DNA of 64,000 nt, from contig NZ_CP013373.1 in NCBI RefSeq assembly GCF_001522585.2, positions 1,984,001 through 2,048,000 on the forward strand, read 5' to 3'. Made by a program: the position numbers and the translations under genes. Every line of letters begins with the position of its first letter. Position 1 is the stretch's first letter. The notes below the pieces were generated by a model. That model did no database searches, was not told the DNA's origin, and saw nothing but the letters and a program-made list of their open reading frames with translations. This stretch comes from Burkholderia sp. NRF60-BP8. Its GTDB lineage: Bacteria; Pseudomonadota; Gammaproteobacteria; Burkholderiales; Burkholderiaceae. This document shows positions 17,407 to 26,769 of the stretch, piece after piece.

Positions 17407-17588
17407 ATGGAACGCGCGCCGGCCCTCCCCGGTCCGGCCCTTACCGCATCGAGGAGCTGATCGACACTTAGGCGAACCGGCTAGACGAAATTCCTGTGCG
17501 CCACCGCGCGCAAACTGCATGCGTCTACGTCACGCAGGATGCGATCAGCGGCGCACTTCATGCGACACGATTCCTCCCGAGGGACACC

Positions 17589-19391
17589 ATGCCTTTGCCT
17601 ACTCCCCCCAGCAAGCTCGGCAGCCTGCTGCCGCCCGACGAATACAAGGCGAAAGCGCGGCCCGCGAAAGCCGCGAAGAAATCCGCCGAAGGGGACGCAT
17701 CCACAGCCGGTGACTATGGTTCGGCCAGCGTGGCCCCACCGATGATCGAAGCCGCGAACACGGCCGCGCCGTTGCGCGCCGTCGCGTCTTCGGTGTCCGG
17801 CGCCGCGAGCGCACCCGCGCGCGGCCGCAAGACCAAGCAGACGGCCGCCCTGCTGCAGCCGCTGCCGGCACCCGTCGAGCCCACGGCGCCGGTCGTCGCA
17901 CGCAACGACAAACCGGCCGCCGGCAAACCGGCGGCCACGCCCGCGCGCGACGCCGGCGCCGCGACGAAGTCGCGCGGCCGCAAACCCGCCGAAGCCGAAC
18001 AGCAGAAACTGTTCGTGCTCGACACCAACGTGCTGATGCACGACCCGAGCAGCCTCTTCCGCTTCGAGGAACACGACGTCTATCTGCCGATGATGACGCT
18101 CGAGGAACTCGACAACCACAAGAAGGGGATGTCCGAAGTCGCGCGCAATGCACGCCAGGTCAGCCGCACGCTCGACGCGCTCGTCGCCGACGGCGGCCCG
18201 ATCTCGGCCGGCATTCCGCTGTCGCGCCTCGGCAGCCGCGACGCGCTCGGCCGCCTGTACTTCCAGACGAAGCTCGCCGACATCGCGCCCGTCGAAGGCC
18301 TGCCCGAAGGCAAGGCCGACAACCAGATCCTCGGCGTCGTGCGCGCGCTGCAGCGCGACCGCCCCGATCGCCAGGTCGTGCTGGTGTCGAAAGACATCAA
18401 CATGCGGATCAAGGCGCACGCGCTCGGCCTGCCCGCGGAAGACTACTTCAACGACCAGGTGCTCGAGGATTCGGATCTCCTGTACAACGGCGTGCGCGAA
18501 CTGCCGCAGGACTTCTGGACCAAGCACGCGAAGGGCATGGAGAGCTGGCAGGACACGAAGACGGGCACCACGTACTACCGCGTGACGGGCCCGCTCGTCG
18601 CGTCGATGCTCGTCAACGAGTTCGTCTATCTGGAGCCGCAGAACGGCGAGCCGACGTTCCACGCGATCGTCCGCGAGCTGAACGGCAAGACGGCGCTGCT
18701 GCAGACGCTGCGCGACTACAGCCACCACAAGAACAACGTGTGGGGCATCACCGCGCGCAACCGCGAGCAGAACTTCGCGCTGAACCTGCTGATGAACCCC
18801 GAGATCGACTTCGTCACGCTGCTCGGTCAGGCCGGCACCGGCAAGACGCTCGTCGCGCTCGCGGCCGGCCTCGCGCAGGTGCTCGACGACAAGCGCTACA
18901 ACGAGATCATCGTGACGCGCGCGACCGTGCCCGTCGGCGAGGACATCGGTTTCCTGCCCGGCACCGAGGAAGAGAAGATGCAGCCGTGGATGGGCGCATT
19001 CGACGACAACCTCGAAGTGCTGCAGAAGACCGACGACGCGGCCGGCGAATGGGGCCGTGCCGCGACACAGGAACTGATCCGTTCGCGCCTGAAGGTGAAG
19101 AGCATGAACTTCATGCGCGGCCGCACGTTCGTCGACAAGTACCTGATCATCGACGAGGCGCAGAACCTGACGCCGAAGCAGATGAAGACGCTCGTCACGC
19201 GCGCGGGCCCCGGCACGAAGATCGTCTGCCTCGGCAACATCGCGCAGATCGACACGCCTTACCTGACCGAAGGCAGTTCGGGCCTGACCTACGTCGTCGA
19301 CCGCTTCAAGGGCTGGGGCCACAGCGGCCACGTGACCCTCGCGCGCGGCGAACGCTCGCGACTCGCCGACTACGCGTCGGACATTCTGTAA
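17589..19391 (+). CDS. PIN-PhoH family ATPase (PhoH2/YlaK-like)
   Basis: A 600-residue protein with three parts: an Ala/Pro/Lys-rich disordered N terminus (1-138), a PIN ribonuclease-like domain starting at LFVLDTNVLMHD (141-152, with acidic D145), and a C-terminal PhoH ATPase with Walker A GQAGTGKT (413-420) and Walker B LIIDEAQN near 518-525. Proteins of this layout have been proposed to be RNA helicase-nucleases. The ATG at 17589 was chosen because the frame upstream is low in coding character. It is monocistronic, with a strong terminator at 19431-19458. Confidence 0.9.
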   Translation: MPLPTPPSKLGSLLPPDEYKAKARPAKAAKKSAEGDASTAGDYGSASVAPPMIEAANTAAPLRAVASSVSGAASAPARGRKTKQTAALLQPLPAPVEPTAPVVARNDKPAAGKPAATPARDAGAATKSRGRKPAEAEQQKLFVLDTNVLMHDPSSLFRFEEHDVYLPMMTLEELDNHKKGMSEVARNARQVSRTLDALVADGGPISAGIPLSRLGSRDALGRLYFQTKLADIAPVEGLPEGKADNQILGVVRALQRDRPDRQVVLVSKDINMRIKAHALGLPAEDYFNDQVLEDSDLLYNGVRELPQDFWTKHAKGMESWQDTKTGTTYYRVTGPLVASMLVNEFVYLEPQNGEPTFHAIVRELNGKTALLQTLRDYSHHKNNVWGITARNREQNFALNLLMNPEIDFVTLLGQAGTGKTLVALAAGLAQVLDDKRYNEIIVTRATVPVGEDIGFLPGTEEEKMQPWMGAFDDNLEVLQKTDDAAGEWGRAATQELIRSRLKVKSMNFMRGRTFVDKYLIIDEAQNLTPKQMKTLVTRAGPGTKIVCLGNIAQIDTPYLTEGSSGLTYVVDRFKGWGHSGHVTLARGERSRLADYASDIL

Positions 19392-19430
19392 CGCGCGAGC
19401 CGGCCAATCGGCCGGCTGTCGACGCCACGC

Positions 19431-19458
19431 GGCGCTCCGTTTCCGGAGCGCCGTTTTT
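19431..19458 (+). terminator. Rho-independent terminator after the PhoH gene
   Basis: GGCGCTCCG (19431-19439) and CGGAGCGCC (19444-19452) form a perfect 9-bp stem with a TTTC loop, followed by GTTTTT. Confidence 0.92.
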
Positions 19459-19627
19459 ATTTGGGGTCGAAGACATAAGTAACGCTTCGTCACGCAACAA
19501 CGCAGTTTACGCGCGAAACTTCAAGTAAATTCTCAAGAATGGTTGCTTAAGCCCCGCCGGTGCGTCTACCATCGGGTCTGTCTGTTGTCATACGATTCGC
19601 GAGCGCACCGCGCTCGCCCGCCTCGCC

Positions 19628-20713
19628 ATGCTTCGAATCTGGGTTCCCGTCGCCGTCGTCTCCCTGCTTGCGGCCTGTTCCAGCGTGCCGCCGCAGTCGG
19701 CATCGCGTTCCGCTTCGGGCATGAAGATCACGACGCCGCGTGCATTCCCGGCGCCCGCCAATTTCCCGAAATTCGTCGACCACAGCGTCGGTCAGGAAGA
19801 AATCTCGATCCAGGCGATGAGCCTCGTCGGCGTCCCGTATCGCTGGGGCGGCAACACGCCGGCGAGCGGCTTCGACTGCAGCGGGCTCGTCCGCTACGTG
19901 ATCGGCCGTGCCGCAGACGTGAACCTGCCGCGCACGACCGCCGACATGAGCAGCCGCGGCGTGTCGATCGAACCCGACGAGATCGCGCCGGGCGACCTGA
20001 TCTTCTTCAATACGACCGGGCGGCCGCATTCGCACGTCGGTATCTATGTCGGCAAGCTGCGCTTCGTCAACGCGCCGTCGACGGGCGGCACCGTACGGCT
20101 CGACTACCTGACGAACCCATACTGGGCGAAGCGCTTCGACGGCATTCGCCGCGTCGCGCCGCCGCGCTCGGCCCCGACGCCATTCGATGCGCCGACCTAC
20201 GAAGCCAAGCGCGACGAGCCGCGCAATGCGCCGGCGGTCGCGGCCGCTCCGGTGGTCGTGACGGCTGCCGCCGCACCGCGGCAACCCGCGTATGCGCCGC
20301 CGCAAGCGAGAGCGACGCAGGCGCCAGCCACCCCGACCACGCCGGTCGTGACGGCCGCCGCAGTTGCACCGGCAGCGCCGGTCGCCGATCCGTACGAACC
20401 GCCGCCGCCGTGGATGCAGGCGGCGCAGCAGCAAGCCACGTCGGCGAATGACGCGATGCCCGCGATGACGGCCAATACCGCACCGGCCGCCCCGGCAGAA
20501 GTCGGCACGCAGATCCCCACGACCGCGCTGACGGCTGCCCAAGCGGCCGCCTTCGATGCCGAGCCGCCGCCCGCGACCGCGTCGACGCCCCCACGCGGTA
20601 TCGAGCCCGCGCCCGTGCAGGTGTGGCGAGCATCGACGCAATCCGCGCCCATCAGCCCGCGCACCGGTACGGCCGACGATCCGATCGCGCGGTTTGCGAA
20701 CGGCAGTTATTGA
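19628..20713 (+). CDS. NlpC/P60 (C40) endopeptidase lipoprotein with a long Ala/Pro-rich tail
   Basis: A 361-residue lipoprotein with lipobox LLAAC (C17) and an NlpC/P60 cell-wall peptidase domain at about 55-180. Catalytic residues are C84 in GFDCSGLVRY and H136 in HSHVGIY; the third position is N148 (FVNAPS) where many relatives have His. Such enzymes cleave D-Glu-mDAP type bonds in peptidoglycan. The last 180 residues are low-complexity Ala, Pro and Thr with no recognisable domain, which suggests a flexible periplasmic tether. It is monocistronic between two terminators. Confidence 0.85.
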   Translation: MLRIWVPVAVVSLLAACSSVPPQSASRSASGMKITTPRAFPAPANFPKFVDHSVGQEEISIQAMSLVGVPYRWGGNTPASGFDCSGLVRYVIGRAADVNLPRTTADMSSRGVSIEPDEIAPGDLIFFNTTGRPHSHVGIYVGKLRFVNAPSTGGTVRLDYLTNPYWAKRFDGIRRVAPPRSAPTPFDAPTYEAKRDEPRNAPAVAAAPVVVTAAAAPRQPAYAPPQARATQAPATPTTPVVTAAAVAPAAPVADPYEPPPPWMQAAQQQATSANDAMPAMTANTAPAAPAEVGTQIPTTALTAAQAAAFDAEPPPATASTPPRGIEPAPVQVWRASTQSAPISPRTGTADDPIARFANGSY

Positions 20714-20800
20714 GCGATTGCCCGAGTCCGCCCGTCAACGACGTTGGCGGCATCTGCCGCCCCTCCCGCCTCGTCGCCGCTCTCTTGCCAGCCTCCAAAA

Positions 20801-20838
20801 GAAAATGCGCCGCAGCCTTTCGGCTTGCGGCGCATTTC
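20801..20838. terminator. Bidirectional terminator between the NlpC/P60 gene and pit
   Basis: AATGCGCCGCA (from 20804) pairs with TGCGGCGCATT (ending 20837), with an inner GCC/GGC pair. The A-rich left flank and T-rich right side make it usable on both strands for these convergent genes. Confidence 0.85.
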
Positions 20839-20862
20839 ATGTCGATCCGGCCGTGTCGGCGC

Positions 20863-21873
20863 TCAGAAGATCTGGCGTCCGAGCCACCACCCGCCGGCTG
20901 CAAACAGCGCGGCCGCCGGCAGCGTCAGCACCCACGCCCACACGATGTTGCCGGCGACGCCCCAGCGCACGGCCGACAGCTTCTGCGTCGCGCCGACACC
21001 GACGATCGCGCCGGTGATCGTGTGCGTGGTCGACACCGGAATGCCGAGGAACGACGCGATGAACAGCGTGATCGCACCGCCGCTTTCCGCGCAGAAACCG
21101 CCGACCGGCTTGAGCTTCGTGATCTTCTGGCCCATCGTCCGCACGATGCGCCAGCCGCCGAACAGCGTGCCGAGGCCCATCGACAGGTAGCACGCGCCGA
21201 TCACCCAGGCCGGCGGCGCATCGGCGGTCGCCGATGCGTAACCGCTCGCGATCAGCAACATCCAGATGATACCGATCGTCTTCTGCGCGTCGTTGCCGCC
21301 GTGACCGAGGCTGTACAGCCCGGCCGACAGCAGTTGCAGCCGGCGGAAGCGCCGGTCGACCTTGCTGGGCGCGGTACGGAAATACAGCCACGACACGCCG
21401 AGCATGAACAGCGAACCGAGGATGAAACCGAGCAGCGGCGAAATGAAGATGAACGCGATCGTCTTCAGCAGCCCGTCGATGTTGAGCGCGCTCCAGCCGG
21501 ACTTCGCGAGCGCCGCGCCGACGAGGCCGCCGATCAGCGCGTGCGACGAGCTCGACGGAATCCCGTAGTACCACGTGATCACGTTCCAGCCGATCGCGCC
21601 GACCAGCGCGCCGAACACGACGTAATGGTCGACGATCTCGGGATCGATCGTGCCTTTACCGACGGTCTGCGCGACTTTCAGGTGGAAGATGAAGTACGCG
21701 ATCACGTTGAACGCGGCCGCGAACACCACGGCCTGCTGGGGCTTCAGCACGCCGGTCGACACGACGGTGGCGATCGAGTTCGCCGCGTCGTGAAAGCCGT
21801 TCATGAAGTCGAATACGAGCGCGACGAGCACCAGCGTCGCGACCATCCATAGGGCGAGTTGTATCGAATGCAT
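20863..21873 (-). CDS. pit: Inorganic phosphate transporter, PiT family
   Basis: A low-affinity, proton-coupled phosphate (metal-phosphate) permease of the inner membrane. It has 336 residues and about ten hydrophobic segments. The duplicated PiT signatures appear as FDFMNGFHDAANSIATVV near the N terminus and as SLGHGGNDAQKTIGII in the second half. It lies 10 bp downstream of a DUF47 gene, the usual accessory partner, so both probably form one unit. Confidence 0.93.
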   Translation of the reverse strand: MHSIQLALWMVATLVLVALVFDFMNGFHDAANSIATVVSTGVLKPQQAVVFAAAFNVIAYFIFHLKVAQTVGKGTIDPEIVDHYVVFGALVGAIGWNVITWYYGIPSSSSHALIGGLVGAALAKSGWSALNIDGLLKTIAFIFISPLLGFILGSLFMLGVSWLYFRTAPSKVDRRFRRLQLLSAGLYSLGHGGNDAQKTIGIIWMLLIASGYASATADAPPAWVIGACYLSMGLGTLFGGWRIVRTMGQKITKLKPVGGFCAESGGAITLFIASFLGIPVSTTHTITGAIVGVGATQKLSAVRWGVAGNIVWAWVLTLPAAALFAAGGWWLGRQIF

Positions 21874-21883
21874 CGTGGTCCGC

Positions 21884-22510
21884 TCAGGCGTTTTCCAGCA
21901 CGATGCCTTCGATGATGTTCGCGACGTCCTCGCACTTGTCGGTGATCTCCTCGAGCAGCTCGTAGATCGCCTTCAGCTTGATGAGCGTCTTCACGTCGTC
22001 TTCCTCGCGGAACAGCTTCGACATCGCCGCGCGCAGCACGCGATCGGCTTCCGACTCCCAGCGGTCGATTTCCTCGCACTGCTTGAGGATCTGTGCCGAC
22101 TGCTTCATGTCGGACAGCAAGCCGACGGCCTGCTGCACGTGTTGCGCCGATTGCGTGACGATGTGCGCGAGCTGGCTCGCCTCGGACGTGACGGACTGCA
22201 CGTCGTACAGCGACACGGCCGTCGCGACGTCTTCCATCAGGTCGAGGATGTCGTCCATCGTCGTGATCAGCTTGTGGATCTCGTCGCGATCGAGCGGCGT
22301 GATGAAGGTCTTGTGCAACAGATCGATCGCCTCGTGCGTGAGCTTGTCGGCGGCCTTCTCGGCGATTTGCACGTTTTGCTTGTGAATCTCGGCGTCGGCG
22401 AGATTGTCGATCAGCAGTTCGAGCTCGCGGCCACCGGAAACGATGTGCTTCGCGTGCGCGTTGAAGAGTTCAAAGAACTTGCCCTCGGTGGGCATGAATC
22501 GACCGAACAT
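21884..22510 (-). CDS. DUF47 family PhoU-like protein (Pit accessory)
   Basis: A 208-residue all-helical protein of the DUF47/TIGR00153 (YkaA) group, related in fold to PhoU. Proteins of this family sit beside pit genes and are thought to modulate or support phosphate uptake. Visible parts are the start MFGRFMPTEGKFFELFNAHA and the acidic helix DEIHKLITTMDDILDLMEDV that resembles PhoU metal-binding helices. It is the first gene of the pit unit. A perfect palindrome lies 75-90 bp upstream. Confidence 0.9.
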   Translation of the reverse strand: MFGRFMPTEGKFFELFNAHAKHIVSGGRELELLIDNLADAEIHKQNVQIAEKAADKLTHEAIDLLHKTFITPLDRDEIHKLITTMDDILDLMEDVATAVSLYDVQSVTSEASQLAHIVTQSAQHVQQAVGLLSDMKQSAQILKQCEEIDRWESEADRVLRAAMSKLFREEDDVKTLIKLKAIYELLEEITDKCEDVANIIEGIVLENA

Positions 22511-22584
22511 GGGATTCCTGAGAGATTGTCAAACTACTGTCACGAAAACGGGCGACATTGTACCGTTTCCGGTCGCGACGCGAC

Positions 22585-22600
22585 GTGCGCATATGCGCAC
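22585..22600. promoter_or_regulatory. Perfect 16-bp palindrome upstream of DUF47-pit
   Basis: GTGCGCATATGCGCAC is a perfect inverted repeat in the 138-bp gap between the dnaB stop and the DUF47 start. It could be a regulator site for the leftward DUF47-pit unit. It is not followed by a T run, so it is not a terminator for dnaB. Confidence 0.4.
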
Positions 22601-22648
22601 GCCGGGATTGGATACAACATTTGGCGAAATAGGTGTTTACAACCGGCT

Positions 22649-24031
22649 TTACTCGCCGTAGAAGGTTTGCGCCCCGGCAAAGTTGTCGAACTTCGTGTAT
22701 TGCCCCAGGAACGTGAGCCGAACGGGCCCGATCGGGCCGTTACGCTGCTTGCCGATGATGATTTCGGCCGTCCCCTTGTCAGGACTGTCGGGATTGTAGA
22801 CTTCATCGCGATAGATGAACAGGATCACGTCCGCATCCTGTTCGATTGCGCCCGATTCGCGCAAATCCGACATCACCGGACGCTTGTTCGGGCGCTGTTC
22901 GAGGCCGCGGTTCAGCTGCGACAGCGCGATCACCGGCACGTCGAGCTCCTTCGCGAGACTCTTCAACGAACGTGAAATCTCCGAGATTTCCGTCGCGCGG
23001 TTCTCGCCCTGCGACGAACCCGACATCAGCTGCAGGTAGTCGACGATGATCAGGCCGAGCTTGCCGCACTGGCGTGCGAGACGCCGCGCGCGCGAGCGCA
23101 ATTCCATCGGGTTCAGGCCGCCCGTCTCGTCGATGAAGAGCTGCGCCTCGCTCATCTTCTGCACCGCGTGCGTCAACTTCGGCCAGTCCTCGTCCGTCAG
23201 GCGGCCGGTTCGCATCCGGTGCTGGTCGAGCCGGCCGATCGAGCCGAGCATACGCATCACGAGCTGGGTGCCCGGCATTTCCATCGAGAACACCGCGACC
23301 GGCAGCCCGTACTCGACCGCGACGTATTCGCCGATGTTCATCGAAAATGCGGTCTTACCCATCGACGGTCTTCCGGCCACGATGATCAGTTCGCCGCCGT
23401 GCATCCCCGACGTCATCCGGTCGAGGTCGACGAAGCCCGTCGGCGTGCCGGTGACGTCGCTCGGATTCGCGGTGTGGTACAGCGTGTCGATGCGCTCGAC
23501 CACCTGCGTGAGCAGCGGGCCGATCTCGAGGAAGCCCTGGTTGCCGCGCGCGCCCTCTTCGGCGATCGAGAACACCTTCGATTCGGCTTCGTCGAGCAGT
23601 TGGCGGACTTCCTTGCCCTGCGGATTGAAGGCGTCGGCCGAGATTTCGTCGGCGACCGACACCAGCCGGCGCAGCACCGCGCGGTCGCGCACGATTTCCG
23701 CGTAGCGGCGGATGTTCGCCGCGCTCGGCGTGTTCTGCGCAAGGGCGTTCAGATACGCGAGCCCGCCGACGTCGTCGGCCTTGCCGGACGTGGTCAGCGC
23801 TTCGTACACGGTCACGACGTCGGCCGGGCGCGTCGCCGCGATCAGCCGGCCGATGTGCTCGTAGATGATCCGGTGGTCGTAGCGGTAGAAGTCGCCCTGC
23901 GACAGGAAATCGGCAATCCGGTCCCATGCCGCGTTGTCGAGCAACAGGCCGCCGAGCACCGACTGCTCGGCTTCGACCGAATGCGGCGGGACTTTCAGCG
24001 ATTCGATTTGGGGATCTTGCGGCGCGTTCAT
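22649..24031 (-). CDS. dnaB: Replicative DNA helicase DnaB
   Basis: A hexameric 5'-3' helicase of the replication fork. It has 460 residues: an N-terminal primase-interacting domain (about 15-120), a linker, and a RecA-like domain with Walker A GRPSMGKTA (220-228), Walker B LIIVDYLQLMSG and the C-terminal arginine-finger region. There is no intein. It follows the rpsF-rplI ribosomal group with a terminator in between, so readthrough or a local promoter must supply expression. Confidence 0.97.
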   Translation of the reverse strand: MNAPQDPQIESLKVPPHSVEAEQSVLGGLLLDNAAWDRIADFLSQGDFYRYDHRIIYEHIGRLIAATRPADVVTVYEALTTSGKADDVGGLAYLNALAQNTPSAANIRRYAEIVRDRAVLRRLVSVADEISADAFNPQGKEVRQLLDEAESKVFSIAEEGARGNQGFLEIGPLLTQVVERIDTLYHTANPSDVTGTPTGFVDLDRMTSGMHGGELIIVAGRPSMGKTAFSMNIGEYVAVEYGLPVAVFSMEMPGTQLVMRMLGSIGRLDQHRMRTGRLTDEDWPKLTHAVQKMSEAQLFIDETGGLNPMELRSRARRLARQCGKLGLIIVDYLQLMSGSSQGENRATEISEISRSLKSLAKELDVPVIALSQLNRGLEQRPNKRPVMSDLRESGAIEQDADVILFIYRDEVYNPDSPDKGTAEIIIGKQRNGPIGPVRLTFLGQYTKFDNFAGAQTFYGE

Positions 24032-24095
24032 GGGTTGGGATTATCGCGAATAGATGGCGGCAGCGCTACCACCGCTTGCCGGGCGAGCGGGCAAT

Positions 24096-24130
24096 AAAAA
24101 AGGCAGGCCCCGGTTGCCCGGGCGCCTGCC
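24096..24130 (-). terminator. Terminator between rplI and dnaB
   Basis: On the minus strand GGCAGGC (complement of 24124-24130) pairs with GCCTGCC (complement of 24102-24108), with GC-rich loop pairing, and is followed by TTTTTT (24101-24096). It lies 43 bp after the rplI stop and 64 bp before the dnaB start. Confidence 0.82.
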
Positions 24131-24172
24131 CTTGTCCGGACGGCGGAAGCCGCCCGGCAAGCTTGCATACGC

Positions 24173-24625
24173 TTACGCGTGGTCGCCGATCACGTTGATC
24201 GTGACGTCGACGACGACGTCCGTGTGCAGCGCGACCTGGACGTTGTGCTCGCCGATCATCTTCAGCGGGCCTTCCGGCATGCGCACTTGCAGCTTCTCGA
24301 CTTCGTAGCCTGCCTTCTTCAGCAGTTCCGCGACGTCGCCGTTCGTGACCGAGCCGAACAGACGGCCGTCGACGCCCGACTTCTGCGTGATTTCGAACGT
24401 CTGGCCGTTCAGCTTCTCGCCGACTGCCTGCGATGCCGCCAGCTTTTCAGCGGCGATCTTTTCGAGTTCGGCGCGGCGCACTTCGAATTCGGCGATCGCT
24501 TCCTTCGTTGCACGGCGAGCCTTGCGGTTCGGGATCAGGAAGTTGCGAGCGTAACCGTCCTTGACCTTGACGATATCGCCGAGGTTACCCAGATTGGCGA
24601 CTTTTTCCAACAGAATGATTTGCAT
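24173..24625 (-). CDS. rplI: 50S ribosomal protein L9
   Basis: It binds 23S rRNA domain V at the base of the L1 stalk. It has 150 residues with the classic N-terminal signature [22 protein letters not shown], then [11 protein letters not shown], a long connecting helix rich in Ala, Glu and Lys, and the C-terminal rRNA-binding lobe. It follows rpsR by 27 bp. Confidence 0.98.
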   Translation of the reverse strand: MQIILLEKVANLGNLGDIVKVKDGYARNFLIPNRKARRATKEAIAEFEVRRAELEKIAAEKLAASQAVGEKLNGQTFEITQKSGVDGRLFGSVTNGDVAELLKKAGYEVEKLQVRMPEGPLKMIGEHNVQVALHTDVVVDVTINVIGDHA

Positions 24626-24652
24626 TCGAATTCTCCTTATTGCGTCGCCTGA

Positions 24653-24928
24653 TTACGCCTTGTGCTGATCGGTGTACGGCAGCAGCGCGAGGAAACGCGC
24701 ACGCTTGATGGCCGTATCCAGCTGACGCTGATAGTGCGCCTTCGTACCCGTCAGACGAGCCGGCGTGATCTTGCCGTTTTCGCCGATGAAGTCCTTCAGC
24801 GTTTCCGTGTCCTTGTAGTCGATCTGCTCGACGCCGGCAGCCGTGAAACGGCAGAACTTCTTGCGCTTGAAGAGCGGGTTTTGTTGCTGACGACGCTTGT
24901 CGAATTTCTTACCAGTCGGGCGGGGCAT
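24653..24928 (-). CDS. rpsR: 30S ribosomal protein S18
   Basis: It forms a heterodimer with S6 on the 30S platform. The ATG at 24926-24928 gives 91 residues ([20 protein letters not shown]), and the conserved core is [13 protein letters not shown] followed by KITPARLTG. An upstream in-frame extension overlaps priB and is rejected. Its start is four bases from the priB stop, a tight operon junction. Confidence 0.97.
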
Positions 24929-24932
24929 GATT

Positions 24933-25232
24933 TCAGTCCTTTCCAATGTCCTGCAATGCTGTGATGTGAAACACCAAGGTTCTCGCGTTGCGGCTTTTCT
25001 TGGCCAGGAAGCCCGTGAACAGCGTTTCGACGCCCATTTCACGACTTTCCAGCTTGCCGCTCGCCTCACCGGCCGCCACCGCCTCGATCGTCATGTCGAC
25101 CTGACGGGGAATGCCTGCTTCGACGACTTCCGTGCGGTGATGCAACGTGGCGCTTGCGATCGGAACACCTGCCGGCGTATATCGCACCGGTGCGCGTTCG
25201 ACGACGCTCGCCGTCAATTGCAACCTGTTCAC
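24933..25232 (-). CDS. priB: Primosomal replication protein PriB
   Basis: A small OB-fold ssDNA-binding protein used with PriA in replication restart. It has 99 residues starting [22 protein letters not shown], with the SSB-like strand pattern [14 protein letters not shown] and [11 protein letters not shown]. Its place between rpsF and rpsR is the conserved beta- and gamma-proteobacterial arrangement, which supports PriB over a generic SSB. Confidence 0.95.
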
Positions 25233-25272
25233 GTGAGTGGCGCGCTCCTTGATGGCTTAATGCGTGACGAAC

Positions 25273-25647
25273 TTAAGCCTGCGCTTCGGCCGGCTGAGCT
25301 GCAGCCGCCTTCTTGGCTTCTTCGCGCTGAACTTCCTTCATCATCGGCGACGGGCCGGTTTCGGCCTTCTTCATCTTGACGATGAGGTGGCGCAGCACGG
25401 CGTCGTTGAACTTGAACGCGTGTTCGAGTTCGTCGAGCGTCGTCTGGTCGCACTCGATGTTCATGCAGACGTAGTGAGCCTTCGCGAGTTTCTCGATCAT
25501 GTAGGCCAGTTGGCGACGGCCCCAGTCTTCGACGCGGTGGATCTGGCCGCCGTGCGACGTGATCGTGGTCTTGTAACGCTCGATCATCGCGGGCACTTGC
25601 TCGCTTTGATCGGGGTGCACGATGAATACGATTTCGTAATGACGCAT
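25273..25647 (-). CDS. rpsF: 30S ribosomal protein S6
   Basis: It binds the central domain of 16S rRNA with S18. The ATG at 25645-25647 has AGGAG 8 nt upstream and gives 124 residues beginning [18 protein letters not shown]; the nine-residue upstream extension in frame is not used. The core [19 protein letters not shown] is typical, and the C terminus is a low-complexity Ala/Lys/Glu tail. It is the first gene of rpsF-priB-rpsR-rplI. Confidence 0.98.
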   Translation of the reverse strand: MRHYEIVFIVHPDQSEQVPAMIERYKTTITSHGGQIHRVEDWGRRQLAYMIEKLAKAHYVCMNIECDQTTLDELEHAFKFNDAVLRHLIVKMKKAETGPSPMMKEVQREEAKKAAAAQPAEAQA

Positions 25648-25713
25648 TACACACTCCTTGTGGATTGAAGCCACCCGGGCGTCTGAACCGGTGTGGCAAG
25701 TGAGAAGCCGAAG

Positions 25714-25742
25714 ATTCTAACCCGGTTACGGGGCGCATGCAA
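25714..25742 (-). promoter_or_regulatory. Sigma-70 promoter of the rpsF operon
   Basis: On the minus strand TTGCAT (25737-25742) and TAGAAT (25714-25719) are separated by exactly 17 bp, about 65 bp before the rpsF start. Confidence 0.72.
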
Positions 25743-25878
25743 GGCCAATCGACGATTGGCAAACGGATTCGGCCGTGTTTTCAAAGACTTGAACAGGTAT
25801 GCCGGCGCAAATGCCACCGGTTCGGACGTTATGGCGCCGGGGTCGGAACCGCCACGCGCCGCCCCGCTATCGGCGCGG

Positions 25879-26769
25879 TCATTCGCCGTGCGTGCCCGCA
25901 AGCCGCGCGTCGAGCGCCGTCCGGAACGCCGCGAGCGCCGACGGCTCCGCGTCGGTCACGGCCCACCACGTCATCCCGGCCGCGCTCCAGCGGTCGAGCG
26001 CATAGCCCTGCGACACGGTCGCATACGGGGCCGCCGGCCGCTCCCCGGCCGGCTGCACGTAGACGTCGACCACGTGCTGCCGGTGGCGGTAGACGAGCAC
26101 CGCGACACGGCGACGCCCGACGTAGTCGAGCCGGCCCCCGACCAGCGCGAAGCCGCTCGCCGCAAGGTCCTCGACCGGCGGCGCATAGTCGAGCCGGCCG
26201 TTGAACCACGGCTTGACCGTGTGCCGGTCGGTCGAGATCACGTCGATGTCGCGCGCCGACAGGTCGGCCCGCACGTGGCTCGCGACGAGTTCGTCGACCG
26301 TCCGGTCGACGTCGGCATGGCGGGCGGACCATCCCATGCCGCCCGCCGCCGCGAGCGCCATCAGCAACGCGACGCCCCAGCCGAGGCCCGGCCACGCGGC
26401 CACGCGTGGCCCGGCACCGGTCGATACCGGTCGTGCCGCCGCGCCGCGCCCGGGCAGCCACGAGAACCGGTCGCGCCCGCGCGCCCGCGGCGGCGACTGG
26501 GGCTCAGGCCGCGGCTCGGCCCGCGACGGCGCCTGGGCATGCGCGTCGGCGGCCGCCGGCAGGCTCGCGAGAATGCTCGCCCGCAGCGCGTCCGGCGCGC
26601 GGTGATAATCGGCCTGCCGCACGGCCTGCACCAGCGTGACGATCCGCGCCCGTTCGCGGCGGCACGCGTCGCACCCTTCGACATGCTGCTGGACCCGCAA
26701 CGCATCGGGCGCCGACAGCTCGCGATCGACGTCCGCGTCCAGCAACGCTCGCGCTTCGTTACAGTCCAT
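25879..26769 (-). CDS. Anti-sigma factor with ZAS zinc finger
   Basis: A 296-residue single-pass membrane protein. The N-terminal cytoplasmic domain carries the zinc anti-sigma motif H29-x3-C33-x2-C36 (QQHVEGCDACRRE), which usually holds an ECF sigma factor inactive. A Pro/Arg-rich linker leads to one transmembrane helix (about 127-146) and a periplasmic domain of about 150 residues. Its start overlaps the end of the sigma-factor gene by 11 bp, so the pair is translationally coupled. The signal sensed is not evident. Confidence 0.88.
   Translation of the reverse strand: MDCNEARALLDADVDRELSAPDALRVQQHVEGCDACRRERARIVTLVQAVRQADYHRAPDALRASILASLPAAADAHAQAPSRAEPRPEPQSPPRARGRDRFSWLPGRGAAARPVSTGAGPRVAAWPGLGWGVALLMALAAAGGMGWSARHADVDRTVDELVASHVRADLSARDIDVISTDRHTVKPWFNGRLDYAPPVEDLAASGFALVGGRLDYVGRRRVAVLVYRHRQHVVDVYVQPAGERPAAPYATVSQGYALDRWSAAGMTWWAVTDAEPSALAAFRTALDARLAGTHGE

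Noticed and set aside
22601..22648. tRNA or attL/attR site for the island near 49.8 kb or elsewhere in the window
   Set aside because: No cloverleaf or TTCGA-type T-loop context, and no flanking direct repeats of useful length, could be found by eye.
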